64,000 nucleotides of DNA. Source: Sistotremastrum niveocremeum HHB9708 (lineage: Eukaryota > Basidiomycota > Agaricomycetes > Sistotremastrales > Sistotremastraceae). Below the pieces are notes generated by a model. It did not search any database, had not been told where the DNA came from, and was given only the letters and a program-made list of their open reading frames with translations. This document shows positions 22,507-35,100 of this stretch, one piece after another; positions within the stretch are counted from its first letter, which is position 1, and each line of letters opens with the position of its first letter. Location of the stretch: positions 682,001-746,000 of the forward strand of contig KV419396.1 of the NCBI GenBank assembly GCA_001630475.1, read 5' to 3'. The position numbers were made by a program, and so were the translations under genes.

Positions 22507-24306
22507 ATGAGCTCGTCTTCGCGGGAACCGCAGCCTGCTACTCCTCACAAGAAGAGACGTCGTCGTTTCTCCCCAGTCAGATTCTCAACAGACACCAGTC
22601 AGACGCTGCCAGAGTACTCTTCATCATCTTCACACCGCTCCCCCCGTCGGTCCTCAATAGACACTCCATCAGAAGAGCCACCAGACTATCCAGCCAGTGC
22701 AGACGAAGCAGACTCTGAGTTTGAGGAAGACAAAGACACCGCTTTCCATCCCCTGCCACTCCCCATCACCCCTCGACGAAGAGCCCACTTCACTTCTCGC
22801 CGAAAGAACTTATATTCAAGTGGAAAGAGTGCAGCCTCGGACACCTTTCTCGACTCACTGCTAGAACGAAGCGTTCACGCGTTAGAGATGTCCAATGCCA
22901 TCCTCCAATCCTCGTTGGCCTCACCCCCTCTGCCACGCGAGCCTTTCCACGATCTCCCAGCCACTTCCCAATCGCGTTATTGGTCAGATGAACGACCTAT
23001 GCTTCATCGTCGGCAGCCTTCATGGATGGACGAAATGGATGAGGTGTCACGTAATGTGGACGACCTGTTCTCTGACGTTTCGCGTCGACCTACCCAAAAT
23101 GCCCCAGGGCTTTCGAAAAGTCTGCCACCCTCATCGTCCTCAGAACTTCATCGACATCATCGTCGCGCATCGTTGGATAAAAGGCGCGAAGAGCAGCAGT
23201 CTGGGTTGCAGTTGACCACTGAAGACGACATCCTCCGAAACTCGCGTCCACCCAGACCCCTTACCCAATATGTTGCCATTACGTCCACCGCGGGTGACAC
23301 ACTGGAATCGACCGCCGATCATGAATCCATCTTCCTCCCATCCACCATTGGTGTACGCACGCCGTCCGTTCGATCAGACTTCAGTCCTACAACTGGTCGA
23401 CAGTCTGGCTCTCGAACAACTCCAATACCCTTTAGCAGTCGCAGGAACACAGATCCAACGCCTGTCACCCCGGCCTATAGCCTTCTCTCCAACATTGTCA
23501 CTCGCGTTCCATCACGTTCTGATTCACCTTCATCGTCGTTCATGACCCCTCGAGCATCACGCTCATCGCTGTCTGAATCGACCCAATCGACGCCTCGCGG
23601 ACGTTTGCTCGGGTCGAGGACGCATTCATCACCCGATTCTTTCCGATCCCATCTCTCTGGTTCCCCGCATAGGTGGACAGAACCGAGAGCCATGACGCCT
23701 CCTCAAGAAGAGTCAACGCCATCGTCCTCACCGTCTTCACTTGAGGCACCGCGGACGATGGAGAGTCTGAGAAAAATCTTGCAGGACTCACCGGTGAAGG
23801 AACCGGAACTGAAGCGAGCAACTCGACCGCCTCCGATCACGATCATCCCTCGATCAACTCCTTCTGAACCACAAACCTTCTCTACTACAGCATCTGTGTC
23901 ACGTCTATTGACACGTGCAACCCATACTCTCTCGACCAAAGCACAACAGCCTACCCACTCATCTCTCAAAGGCGGTTCGTCACCGACGGTTCGGAGTGCA
24001 GCCTTGGCGGAATCGCCGAGCGTCTCCTCCTCCGGCAGATCGACACCTCGTCAGGTCGCATTTGCACAGTTGCCGGAATCATACTCTGGTAGCCGAGGCG
24101 GATCAAAGCTGAAGCCTAAATCTAAAGCCAAGAAGAAAAAGTCAAAAGATGAAGGAGGGTGGTGGACGAGCCTGTTGACGAATCTTGCTGCGGCCCCTCC
24201 GGGTCCTGGAATGGGTCGTTTTGAGGATAAAATTGAGGAGAGGTCGGCGAGAGGATGGGGTAGGCCACCGATCAGTGGCGGAAGCGTAGAAGACTGGACC
24301 CTGTAG
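22507..24306 (+). CDS. Ser/Pro-rich disordered protein, intronless
   Basis: I do not recognise this 599-residue protein. It opens with a basic patch (PHKKRRRRFSPVRFS), a possible nuclear localisation signal, and an acidic stretch (ADEADSEFEEDKD). One block looks folded: DTFLDSLLERSVHALEMSNA, followed downstream by WMDEMDEVSRNVDDLFSDVS. The remainder is Ser/Thr/Pro-rich with many SP/TP and RRxS sites, suggesting phosphorylation control. A lysine-rich run (KLKPKSKAKKKKSKDEGGWW) lies near the C-terminus. It is the only long gene in the window without any intron. Confidence 0.7.
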   Translation: MSSSSREPQPATPHKKRRRRFSPVRFSTDTSQTLPEYSSSSSHRSPRRSSIDTPSEEPPDYPASADEADSEFEEDKDTAFHPLPLPITPRRRAHFTSRRKNLYSSGKSAASDTFLDSLLERSVHALEMSNAILQSSLASPPLPREPFHDLPATSQSRYWSDERPMLHRRQPSWMDEMDEVSRNVDDLFSDVSRRPTQNAPGLSKSLPPSSSSELHRHHRRASLDKRREEQQSGLQLTTEDDILRNSRPPRPLTQYVAITSTAGDTLESTADHESIFLPSTIGVRTPSVRSDFSPTTGRQSGSRTTPIPFSSRRNTDPTPVTPAYSLLSNIVTRVPSRSDSPSSSFMTPRASRSSLSESTQSTPRGRLLGSRTHSSPDSFRSHLSGSPHRWTEPRAMTPPQEESTPSSSPSSLEAPRTMESLRKILQDSPVKEPELKRATRPPPITIIPRSTPSEPQTFSTTASVSRLLTRATHTLSTKAQQPTHSSLKGGSSPTVRSAALAESPSVSSSGRSTPRQVAFAQLPESYSGSRGGSKLKPKSKAKKKKSKDEGGWWTSLLTNLAAAPPGPGMGRFEDKIEERSARGWGRPPISGGSVEDWTL

Positions 24307-24549
24307 CCTTATCTTGATGGATTATCATTGGATATATCTCATGTCTTGTAGCTATTTCACATTCCTTGGGGCTGCGGATATTTATCGCGCTTGTATTTTT
24401 GTATCGTGTTTTGATAATACTAGTAGAGGACAATGACAAGACATTGGAACCAGCTAATACAAATACACAACTAAGGTCAAGAACATATAACGACGGAAGT
24501 CCATGAGTGAAAGTCCTCGGCGATGTACAGGTTACGATATAGGGATTGT

Positions 24550-25611
24550 TTACACTTGGATGCCAGCGAGAGCAAGGAAGATGGTCATCACACCAGCACT
24601 GTATCCAATGGCGATGTATTTGAGTCGTGAAAGGTCGGAAGGGCCTCCTACAGCCTTGAAACCTGCGGTAGCTTTGATCTGGTGGACATCCTCGCGGGTC
24701 CTACCAACCGCGATCCAATGCCAAACTTCGGGCGCGCGGGCTCTGGCCTCGTGATATTGGTAACCCTTTTTCGTGATAACCTTCATGAATGCTTCATAGT
24801 GCTCTTCGGACACTCTGAAAAGTGCCGGTGACTCGGACAAGATGTCAGATCCATCGAGGAAAGTGGCGGGATCTTCGTTGACGACTTTGGCATCTTCGTG
24901 TGCGACCTTAGCAAGCATGATGCAGGTCAGCGAACCGGACGCTTTTAGGTTTGCGAAGTGTAACCTTCGAAGGCAGATGCGAAAGCACCTGAGCACTGAT
25001 CTCGGAGGCATTCGAGCCAAGGCCGCCTGGCATAACCTCCTTCTTGGCCTCAGCGCCATCGGGAGAGGCGACGGCATCTAGGATGGTCGTTTCATCGTCC
25101 GAAAGAGAGTCCAGTGGAGCGGGTGTAGCGAGCAAAGGCTCGGAGTTTCGAGGCTTCTTGGATTTCAAAGGCGTAGTGGCATCGGTTGGGAGAGGAGATG
25201 ATTGTCCCGAGACGAGGTTGCCCATCGAGGGCCGGCGAAGGGTCGTCGTGGAACGCGTGACCCTCCGAGTCAGCTTGATAGGAGTGATGGTTAGGCCTTC
25301 CAAGTCTTTCAAAGCCTCGGCGATGTCGGTTTTTGGAGTGTTTGTGGGTGATGCCACATTGGTCTGAGCCTCCTTCAAGGGTTTGGGTTTGACAGGGGTG
25401 CCACACGATACACGAGTATGTCCCTTCCTAGGACTACCACATGTTGCACAGGTGGGAGCTTTGCGAGACTTGGGAGGGGTACCGTTCGACGGTTCTATCT
25501 TGTAGTCTATGGCGATGGCGATGGTTTCTCTAACGCGACTATGAGATGAGAAGCACGGAGAATATCAAGCAGTCAGACATACACGGTCTTTTCGACTACA
25601 GACTCGGACAT
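24550..25611 (-). CDS. Tail-anchored protein with zinc-knuckle-like motif
   Basis: No recognised family. Three exons: a short first exon (MSESVVEKTV) at 25611, an intron with donor GTATGT, a long middle exon, and a last exon entered after a GTGCTC intron near 24975. The N-terminal part holds CATCGSPRKGHTRVSC, a C-x2-C-x6-H-x4-C arrangement like a stretched zinc knuckle. A disordered Thr/Pro-rich middle follows. The C-terminal half looks folded (FRVSEEHYEAFMKVITKKGY, EVWHWIAVGRTREDVHQIKA). The protein ends with a hydrophobic segment, LKYIAIGYSAGVMTIFLALA, only a few residues before the stop, so it should be a tail-anchored membrane protein. Convergent with the Ser-rich gene. Confidence 0.65.
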
Positions 25612-25889
25612 AGTAGATGGATGTTCTTGCTGAAGACTGAGAGAGAAGGTCGTGGTCCTAAGGAAGCCTGGAAGACAGTAGGCGAGAAAGGCGAGTCTTA
25701 TATAGAATCCAGCAAGGCAACGAGAACAAGAAAGACCATGGATCGTAGTAACAACGTTATAACAGGAGACAAGAGTCGTCGCCAGTGCCACTCTCCGGAT
25801 TCCGGCGCCGATGAGTGAGCCGGAACCGAGATCGTGGGAACATTTCAACTTTACTTTTCTTTGCTGTTTTCGGCTTAATATTCGGTGCA

Positions 25890-28800
25890 ATGGCGAAGGG
25901 CTCGCAGCTTTCTCAGCTCAAATCTGCTCTGGCTAAAGCAGATTTGTCTCGCACGTCTCATTCCAAAAAGAGAAAATCTGCCAGTGCACAGCCCAGAGAT
26001 AAGAATGAAAGGACCGCGAAAATACAGGAGATCCACGAGAAGCTCAATCCTTTCGACCTCAAAGTCACAAAGTTGAAGCATGATGTTGGAGGGAGAAAGA
26101 TCAAGGGTGCTGTTGGAAGACCACTAGTCAGCAGACAGGCCGGTTTGGAAAAGGTACGTCTCAATGGTCACCTTTGGTTGAACTCCACTAACCTCCTTGC
26201 AGAGAAAGAAAACTCTGCTCGTGGAATATGATCAAAAGTCCAGGACAGGCGGAATTGTCGACAGGCGTTTCGGAGAGAATGATCCTACCATGGCCCCAGA
26301 AGAACGTATGCTCGAACGTTTCACAAAAGAACGACAAAGAGCTTCACGAGGGACTGCCTTCAACCTGGAAGACGAGGACGACTTGACCCATTTCGGCCAG
26401 AGTTTGTCGAATATGGACGATTTCGATGGGATTGGTCTGGCTCTGGATGACGAAGAGGAAGATGGTCCTCGAGGTCAGATTGATGCTCAAACGGTCAGAA
26501 GAGCACACTTTGGCGGTTTCGAGGAAGAGGAAGATGATGAGCAAGAGGATGGCCAGGTGTGTGACTTTGCTACGGTTATACAGCAAGACTACAACGCTGA
26601 CAACGCTTCCAGCCCCCTCGTAAAAAATCGAAAGCAGAAGTCATGGCAGAAGTCATTGCTAAGAGCAAAGAACACAAAGTGCGCCGTGCTGTCTGTATTT
26701 GTGCAAATAATTCTGACCGAATATCTATGTCTAGTTCCAAAGGCAGTTGGAGAAGGAATCTGAGGAGCAGATTCGCCATCAATTGGACGACGAATTTGCC
26801 TCGATCCAGTCTCTGCTCTTCGCTCCCAAAGGCCCAGAAGATACCGAGGCTGGCGAGGCTGGCTCGGTCACTCAAACTCCCTCATCCGAACCTCTCTTCA
26901 AAGAATCAGCGAGCAATCCTTATAATCAGATTGTTCGTGAATTGGCTTTCGATGCCAGATCCAAACCAAAGGATCGGACCAAAACCGAAGAGGAACTGGC
27001 ATTGGAAGAGAAGGAGCGGCTGGAGAAAGCAGAACATCGAAGGCTCAAGCGTATGGCTGGAGAGCCTGATTCAGAAAGTGAGGACGAGGGCGACCGAGGG
27101 CGACGGAAGCATAAGCGAGAACGAGGCGGAGACGATCTTGAAGACGATTTCATGGAGGAAGATGCGCCCGGGGCTCTTGGTTCGGGGCTGGGGGCTACGC
27201 TGGCGGATAAAGTCGGTGAGGACGAATCGGAAGAAGGCGAGGACGAAGATGGTGAGGACGAGGATGAGGATGCCTCCGAAGAAGCGGAATCTGGGCCCGA
27301 GGAGTTCGATGTCGAGGACGCGGACGCGGACGAAATGGCGAAGGAGCCCAGGTCAAGTAAAGGAAAACAGAAGGCCAAAGCTAAGGCAGCATCATCAGAA
27401 TTGCCTTTTACCTTCCCGTGTCCTGAATCGCATGACGATTTTCTGGAAATCATCGATGGTGTCGATGAAAAGGATGTGGTGACTGTGATCAAACGCCTGC
27501 GAGCCCTTTACCACCCCAGTCTTGCTGAAGGGAATAAACTCAAACAACAGGTGAAGTTCATTCGGCTAAGTGTTTCCATTCAACCGACTAAAATTGATAA
27601 AGACGTTACAATCCGTGTTACTTGAGCACATGTTGCACTTGACGTCGCAGGATATTCCTCGGTTTGATCTCGTAAACTCTCTCCTGGCTGATCTACGAAG
27701 TTTGACTGAAGCCTACCCAACCGTGGCAGCTGAAAACTTCCGAGAGAAGCTGTCTACAATGCAGAAAAACTTTGCTCGGGGTCTCAGCAAAGGCGTCATG
27801 TCCCCCGAAGCCCGAACATGGCCTGGACCTGCCGAGCTCACTCTTTTGAGAGTGATTGGCGATACTTGGAGTACAAGTGACATGGATCATCCAGTTGTGA
27901 GCCCCGCTAGGCTCCTTATGGCATCCTATCTTGGATTATGTCGATTGCGCTCGCTGAGAGACGTGGCGAGTGGGCTCTTCCTTTGCACACTCTTCTTTTC
28001 AGTCAGTTGTTTACTCCGAGGCTTTCCTGATGGCACTCATATGTCTGCTCTAGTACGAGAAAATGTCTGGTAGGCTGGTGCCCGAAGTCATCAACTTCCT
28101 TCTTCAAGTCATGTTGCATCTGGCCCCTCACCCTTTCACTTCAACATCCTTGCCAAACACAGTTTCTTGCCCCGATCTGGATTCTGATTTCGACGAGGTT
28201 CTAAAACTGAAGCCCGAATTGGCTGCTCAGCTTGAGTTTGAAGCCTGTGACCTGCCCAACCTGATGCAAGCCTCGTCTCCGGTCAACGAACAGAGCAAAA
28301 TCAACCTTCTCGGCGCGTGTTTCCGCCTAATATCACATGCTGCCGATGTGTATAAGGATTTGGAGGGGTACCCGGAACTTCTCAAGCCAGTTTCTGACAT
28401 TATAGGGAAGCTTCAGCTTCAACAGTGCTCGTCGATTGTTCGGGTGCGGATTCTTGAGCCAATATAAACTCAAAGACACTGATGATGTTAATAGAAACGT
28501 CAAAAAAACTTACATGAACGGCTGGAGAAGTCGTTGACTTTTGCGCTTGAAGCCCGTCACCCCCTTGTTCTGCAAGCTCACAAACCAATTCCCATTGCCA
28601 CCTACACTCCTCGATTCAGCGCTACGTCCTCTTCCTACATTCGAAACCAAGATCCTGATCGCGATCGGGCTGCTGCCTCCAAATTACGCAGAGAACTAAA
28701 GGAGGAACGCCGTGGCGCAATGAGGGAACTCCGCAAGGACGCCAAGTTCCTCGCGGGCGTCCGTGCTGAACGCCAGGCTGAGAAAGACCGCAAGTATAAT

Positions 28801-28908
28801 TCCAGTATGAAGAGAGTGTTTGGCAGCATAGAAGGCGAGCGTGCGGAGGAGAAGGCGATGGAACGAGAGAAAAATAAGGAAAAGAAGAGGGCAGGGCGCG
28901 GCCGCTAG
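25890..28908 (+). CDS. NOP14: Nucleolar complex protein NOP14
   Basis: Small-subunit processome component required for 18S rRNA maturation. Family motifs run the whole length: [54 protein letters not shown], a very acidic central region (about 27220-27330), [70 protein letters not shown] and the basic C-terminus TYTPRF with [13 protein letters not shown]. Seven exons joined at canonical sites. An intron near 28002-28052 is needed to fuse LCTLFFS to [11 protein letters not shown]. Starts 279 bp downstream of the divergent zinc-knuckle gene. Confidence 0.95.
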
Positions 28909-29111
28909 TGACATTTCTTACTATCCTATTTCGTCTACACGGTAACATTGGTGTATATCGCCTTTTTCCTTCGTGATTCATCATTGCATTGTATACTTAT
29001 AGCATATTCCATAGTTGCAGGATATTCAGTTGTTGTGGTTTGGTGACTTGATGCTTGACTTTGTGTACGCGTTTACTTTCTCGACTCAGACACTCATGCG
29101 AGCCCCTTGAC

Positions 29112-32100
29112 ATGAGCTTCCCTCTGGCAACACCTCTTCCCAGCCTTGATAGCAAACAAGGCACTCAACCTACTCCTGCTGAACTTTATAATTTTCTCCG
29201 CAATTTACTGAGCAATATACATCCGGGTGGAAAGCCAGAACAGTTCCTTTCATATGTGACATTGCTGTCTTCTCTCACTGAGAATTTCCTTGCAAGGTTT
29301 CCGCAACCTTCGTTATCGCGCTGGGCTTTGCATGAAGACATCATCAAACTGACCGCCTGCTCGTTGGAGGTAGTCGAAAAGATAGTGGAAAGAATCCATG
29401 GCGCGCTCACGGCTAAAGAGGGGGTGGCCAGGTCGCTCCTCCTTGGCCTATGTCATCTGTCGTGGTCTTTGGACGTATGGGCCATGGGGCATCGTGACTC
29501 GGCTGATGACTTTATTTCTCCGGGTGTATTGCGAGATCGTGCAAGAGTAACGGCAGTCATGGTCATGAGGACTCTAGGGAACACGCCGAAAGCTGTGTCT
29601 CACAAAGGCACACTGCAGGATTGGCGCATACTACAGGAAGTCCTGGAAGAATATCTCGAAGCAGCAAAAGGTACGTTAGTTTCGATCCTGATGGCAAACC
29701 TCTCACAACAACGAAAGAGATCGTAACATCCAGAAGCATCGCATTTCCACAAAAACTTGTCTTCTTCTCTAAACCTAGACTCCAACCTCTCTCTACGGAA
29801 GATCCGTTCGAGACTGCACCTCATAACGGACAGTTCATCTTCAAGAAAAATCTACATGCAACGAAATGCGTGGTGGCGTTGGTTCATCAAGTGGCACATG
29901 CTTTGAGACCTGCCACTCTTTCGCAGTCGTTTATGGAGATTCAACTGCGGAACGCCATCGAATTTACTTCCTCTTGTGTCGAATGGTTGGTGCGGACACC
30001 ACAAACCTCTGGTCATCAGGTCGTGTGTGATGTTTTCTCGCTGTTCTTAATGGTTTCAGATGGCGACGTCAACGCAGCGATGAAATTTATACCCCATGCC
30101 ACACAACTGCTTGATCGGCGCCTGATTGAGGGCCCAAAAACTGAGCAACTACAGCTCGATAAGTGTCTCGGAGGATACTTTGGCCGCGTATCATTGAGTA
30201 CGGTGCCCAAAATAAAAGCATCTCGGGTTATCGAGGGCCTCCAGGCAGAGAATCGGGGCGTAGAGGGCGATTCATTTCGTGTATCGTCTTTTCTGACATT
30301 GTTAACTCCACGCACTAACCGATGCCCCCCCAGAATTGCTTATTGGCATATTTATCCTCGATCTCATCTCATCTCACTCCTACGGAATTGGCAGCCATTC
30401 GAGAAATCCGTTCCAGTGAATTTTCGTCGCAACTTGCTCCTGCGTTTCTCAAACGTGACGATGCCTTTCTTGAGGACGGGCAGCCATCGAATGCTGGTCC
30501 TTCCCGGAAAGAAGTCGTGAGGTCTGAAATCATTCAAATCCTTGCTTCATACGGAATATCGTGCGCGTCGGATACGGCGGATGCAGCAGGCGACGAATGG
30601 GCAGGGCATATGGCAGCGCTGGTGGGATCGAATCTGGAGAAGTACGCCATTTATCTTGCGTCGGTTTTGCGGCCACTCACTCTGCTAGGCTTGTCACGAA
30701 AAACGGAGAGTCGTGTGCTCTTTTCAAGTTATGGACCTTATTATCATGCATACCTTGTGTGACCGTGCATCCGCTGTCGCAAACGTGTCTCTCTTCCCCA
30801 GATAACTTTTCTATCGAGTCATTCGATATGTATATTCGTCTGGCGGGTTTGAATTTGGAGCTGCAAACCGCACAAGCCGACGTTCTATGCGAAAGGCTCG
30901 TGTTCAACGCCCTTACGAAGGCTCTTCAGCATGTCAAACATCCTCTGACCGAAGCAACGGCGGATATTATAAGCTCCTTCATAGAGAAGGGTATGCAATC
31001 GAAGAACCGGGAATCGAGGCTTGCAGGCGGGTGAGCTCTCCTGAGGTTAATCTCCCCAACGACCCTATCTAACCTTGAGAAGGCGACTGGCCGCACAGTT
31101 GTTGCATAGTCGAAAACACCACATTGCAGGGGACGGGATTTCTCCCGTTTCGAGATTGCTACATAGAATCGTCCTCTTGGGGTCTGACTCCAGGATAGTG
31201 ATCCGTGAGACCACCTTGGTGACCCTTGGATCTCTCGCCAGGCAAGTCCTTGTAAAGCCTGCAAACATTTCGTTTTTTACGTCTTTCACAGGACAATCGA
31301 TTTCAATGACCTCGGTTCTGTCCTGTTATGCCTTGTCTCTAACCTTGGGCACACTAACATGTCAATCAAAGCGCTTGCTTATGTTCATGTCAGTGTACAT
31401 TTCTGCTGTCACGAAGCTGATCATAACCCCTCACACAGCTTACAAAAGTCGCTAAAGCCCGGCAAAAGTCACCGTATAGCTTGCTATCGCCTTTCATGCA
31501 TCAAGTTGGTCCGTTCGTCGTGTCCCGATGGGTCTCACAACCATCACTTGTTCATGAGCTGTGCCGTTTTTTAACTTTATCCCCTCCTGACTTTATCTCG
31601 GCTACCCTTGCACAATCTCTCCCTCATCTAGTTGCCACACGCAACACCAAAGTTCTCGAGAAAGTCGCCCAGCAATTGCATACTCTCCCTTCAACGTTGA
31701 TACTCCAGTCGACTCACGGGGTTCTTGCACACGTCTTCCTTTCATTGGAACCTAGTGAAACTCAGCGAGGATTGGCTTTTCTTGTCAGAATTCTACAAGA
31801 TGCCGCACCCGACGATGAGAAAGCGCATGTCACTGTAGATCTGATTGTAAAGAGTTGCCTTATACCCCTACTAGGCGAGCTTGTCATCGCTCTGGGAAAC
31901 CAAGGTGATCAAAATCTCCACCAGGTCAGTGGCCAACCCGCACCCATATACTTGTCTCATTATAGCACAGGCCGCCAAAGCTCTGAGAGAAGTGGAGGCC
32001 ATTCTGCACTCACCGATTGGTGGACCTGTATCGCAATCGGACACGAGTGACATCCCAAGCTTTCTAAGACCTTATCTGCTCGGAATCATTCAGCACATGA

Positions 32101-35100
32101 ATGATACGCTGGGGGATGTTCATGGGAAAAAACCTGTGGACATAAAGCGTCAAGTCATTCGGAGCATAGGAGTTCTAGTGGAGGTTCTTGGACAATCGAT
32201 ATCGAGTGTTTCTCCCCAAGTATGTCTCGGCGTTGTACTCATTCTCTTTACTCAATAATACCTCAGGTAATGGCAACAATGCAGAGCATGGTCTGTATCT
32301 CGGAGCTAACAAATGTCACTCTTGAAGCGTGGGACCATTTCATCCGTTCTCTCTCCTTACCCGATGTTCGCCCCAACGTAGGCACAACGTGTGCAGCTCT
32401 TGTTGCAGCTTGGCCGACCCTTGACGAACACGGTCGCAGAACGGCAAAGCAGATCTTTGAGTATATTATAGTGGATCATGGAAATGAAATTGGAGACGCT
32501 CTGGACGACGTCGTGGACATTGGATCCATCGAGGAACTTCGCGTTGTTTCGAACCGCTTAGCGGAAATTCGGCAACAATGGTCCAACCCAGTGAAGTTGA
32601 CCAAAATGATGGACAGAATCGCCAGCGATTCATTGACGGTGGCACTACACTCGCTTTTGGAGTTAAAGCAGTTCATGAAATCTGAATCAGTTTGGTTTGA
32701 AGAGCTCACATCGGGCGACACTTTCGATCCCCAAATCGGGAAGCTTGTCGATCTTCTATTCATGACAGCCGCTCGTGACTTCGAAGGTTCGGACAACCTA
32801 CGCATGCTGGTCTTTGAATGTGTGGGGTTCCTGGGCGCGGTCGATTTCGATAAATTTGACCTCCCCGCGTCCGATTCTGGGGTGATCGTAATCCACAACT
32901 TTAACGATGAGAACGAATCGATGCAATTTGCCCTTCATCTGATCAAAGATGTTCTGATAGGAGCATTTCGTTCGACCAGCGATGCCAAATATCAGAGTCA
33001 TTTGGCTTTCGCGATCCAAGAATTGCTCAAATTTTGTGGTTTCACTCCCGATCTACTATCTAACAAAGCAGGTGCTATCTCTATAAAGGTCCGGAACCGG
33101 TGGTCAACTCTGCCGAGGCATATTCTTGATACCATCTCGCCGTTGTTGGAGTCAAGGTTTCACCTGAATGTTCGACCTCTTGACCCGGTCCAACATCCAA
33201 TTTACCCCACGCAATCGACCTACCGCGAATGGCTCCAGCTTTGGATCACATATCTTATTGGTCAGGCGACTGGTCCTACCGCGCCAACCGTATTTAATGT
33301 CTTCCGCTCTGCCGTCCGAAATAAGGACGTTGAGGTTGCCAGTCACCTCCTTTCTCATGTAGTTCTCAATGTCGCCATAGGTGGCTCCGATGAAGAAAGG
33401 CTCAAGATCCAACAAGAAATGGTCTCAGTATTACGCGATCAAGTTTCTCCTTCTGTTGGGTCGCACCCTGACAAAAGAATGCTTTGTGCTCAGGTACGAT
33501 TTCATGTTCCAGGATCATCGTATGACTGAGATCGTAGCGAAGACAATATTCCGACTAATGGACCACTTTAGCAAGTGGATCCGTGTAACGCGTCAAGAAC
33601 AAAGAGAGGGTAGAAAGTCTCGTGTTTCGGCTTTGCATGCGGAGACCTTCGAGCGTACAGTCCGGGTAGACTCGATTCTTACAGGTATCGATGAAGATCT
33701 GATGGCGCGAGCTGCTTTCGAATGTGGTGCCTATGCTCGTGCGCTGATGACGTTCGAAAGGCAGGTCCAACTCCGACTTGCTCAGAAGAAAAGCGAAACC
33801 TCTTTGCAGCCTTTTTACGAGCGCTTGCATGAGATCTACGCTCATCTAGACGAGCCGGACGGCATGGAGGGCATTTCCCACAGAGTCATCACGCCTTCTC
33901 TTGAACATCAGATACGTCAACACGAAAGCATGGGACGCTGGACTTCAGCTCAAAGCTGTTGGGAAGTGCGCTTGCAGCAGTCCCCTGACAACCCAGACTC
34001 TCATCTTGGGCTACTACGGTGCCTCCGTAATCTCGGACACTATGGTACGATTTTTTTCTTGCTGGTGAAATACTATCCCATTCCGTTGTTCTAGATACCC
34101 TCCGTACTCATATTACCGGGGTGCTCAAGAGATACCCTTCTTGGGGTCCGCGATTAGCCGAGTTCCAAGCTGAAGGCGCGTGGATGGTTCAAGACTGGGG
34201 AGGCGTCGAGAATATTGTTCAGAGCTTCGCATCCGACGCTCCTGAGCTAGTCATGGCTCGGGTGCTGCTCTCTATTCGAGCGCAGGATAGTCGCGCTATC
34301 GTTTCCACGTTGTCAGCAGCCAGGGCGCGGCTAGGTGCCTCTATCGTAGCAGGTGGAAGATCATCGTATCGGAGGTGTTATAACGCAGTCTTGGGTCTAC
34401 ACATGATACACGAACTTGAAATGATCTGCGTTGATACTGACAATGACGACCTGCAAAAGGGCAATACGGGACAGTTATCGCCTGCAGTCTCGCGTAGCCT
34501 GTCTAAAAGGTTAGAGCGGACTCTTCCAACCTTTAGGACCCGGGAACCGATATTAAGCATGCGGCGCGTCGCATTTGGGCTCCAGTAAGTCCTCCCATGT
34601 CAGCACCTGTTCTACATTGACGAAGTAATCAGCGCCAACCGAGATGCCCCGCTAGTGGAAGAGATTGGCCTGACATGGCTTGCCATAGCCAAAGTAGCCA
34701 GGAAGGCCGGTCATCGCCAAACATCCTACAGCGCGATTCTTCAAGCCCGGCAGAATAACGCGCCTTTCGCCTTTATTCAAAGCTGTAGACTCATCAAGGA
34801 TAGCGGGGAGCCTCTGCGTGCTCTGCAAGAATTAGAGCATGCTTTGCAAGCCAGTGATTGGATTCCACGCGACGATGCAATAGATCTGACAGACGATGAT
34901 GGAAAAGAAAAGATCTTCAAAGCTAAAGTAGGCCTCTATTCTCAACGTTTTGTGTGGCCCTATTCACGAAGACCAGGCATTGCTACTGCGAGCTCAATGG
35001 ATGCAAGAAGCCGATCGGTTTACTGCAAATGAAGTGCTTCAGAGCTTTCATGATGCAGTCAAAACCGCACCAAGGCACGTATTTTCCCAGCTGTCTATTA

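Noticed and set aside
26643-27482. Long Arg/Lys-rich open frame on the plus strand and a Ser-rich frame on the minus strand
   Set aside because: Both are shadows of the acidic, repetitive NOP14 coding sequence, which carries the conserved motifs in another frame.
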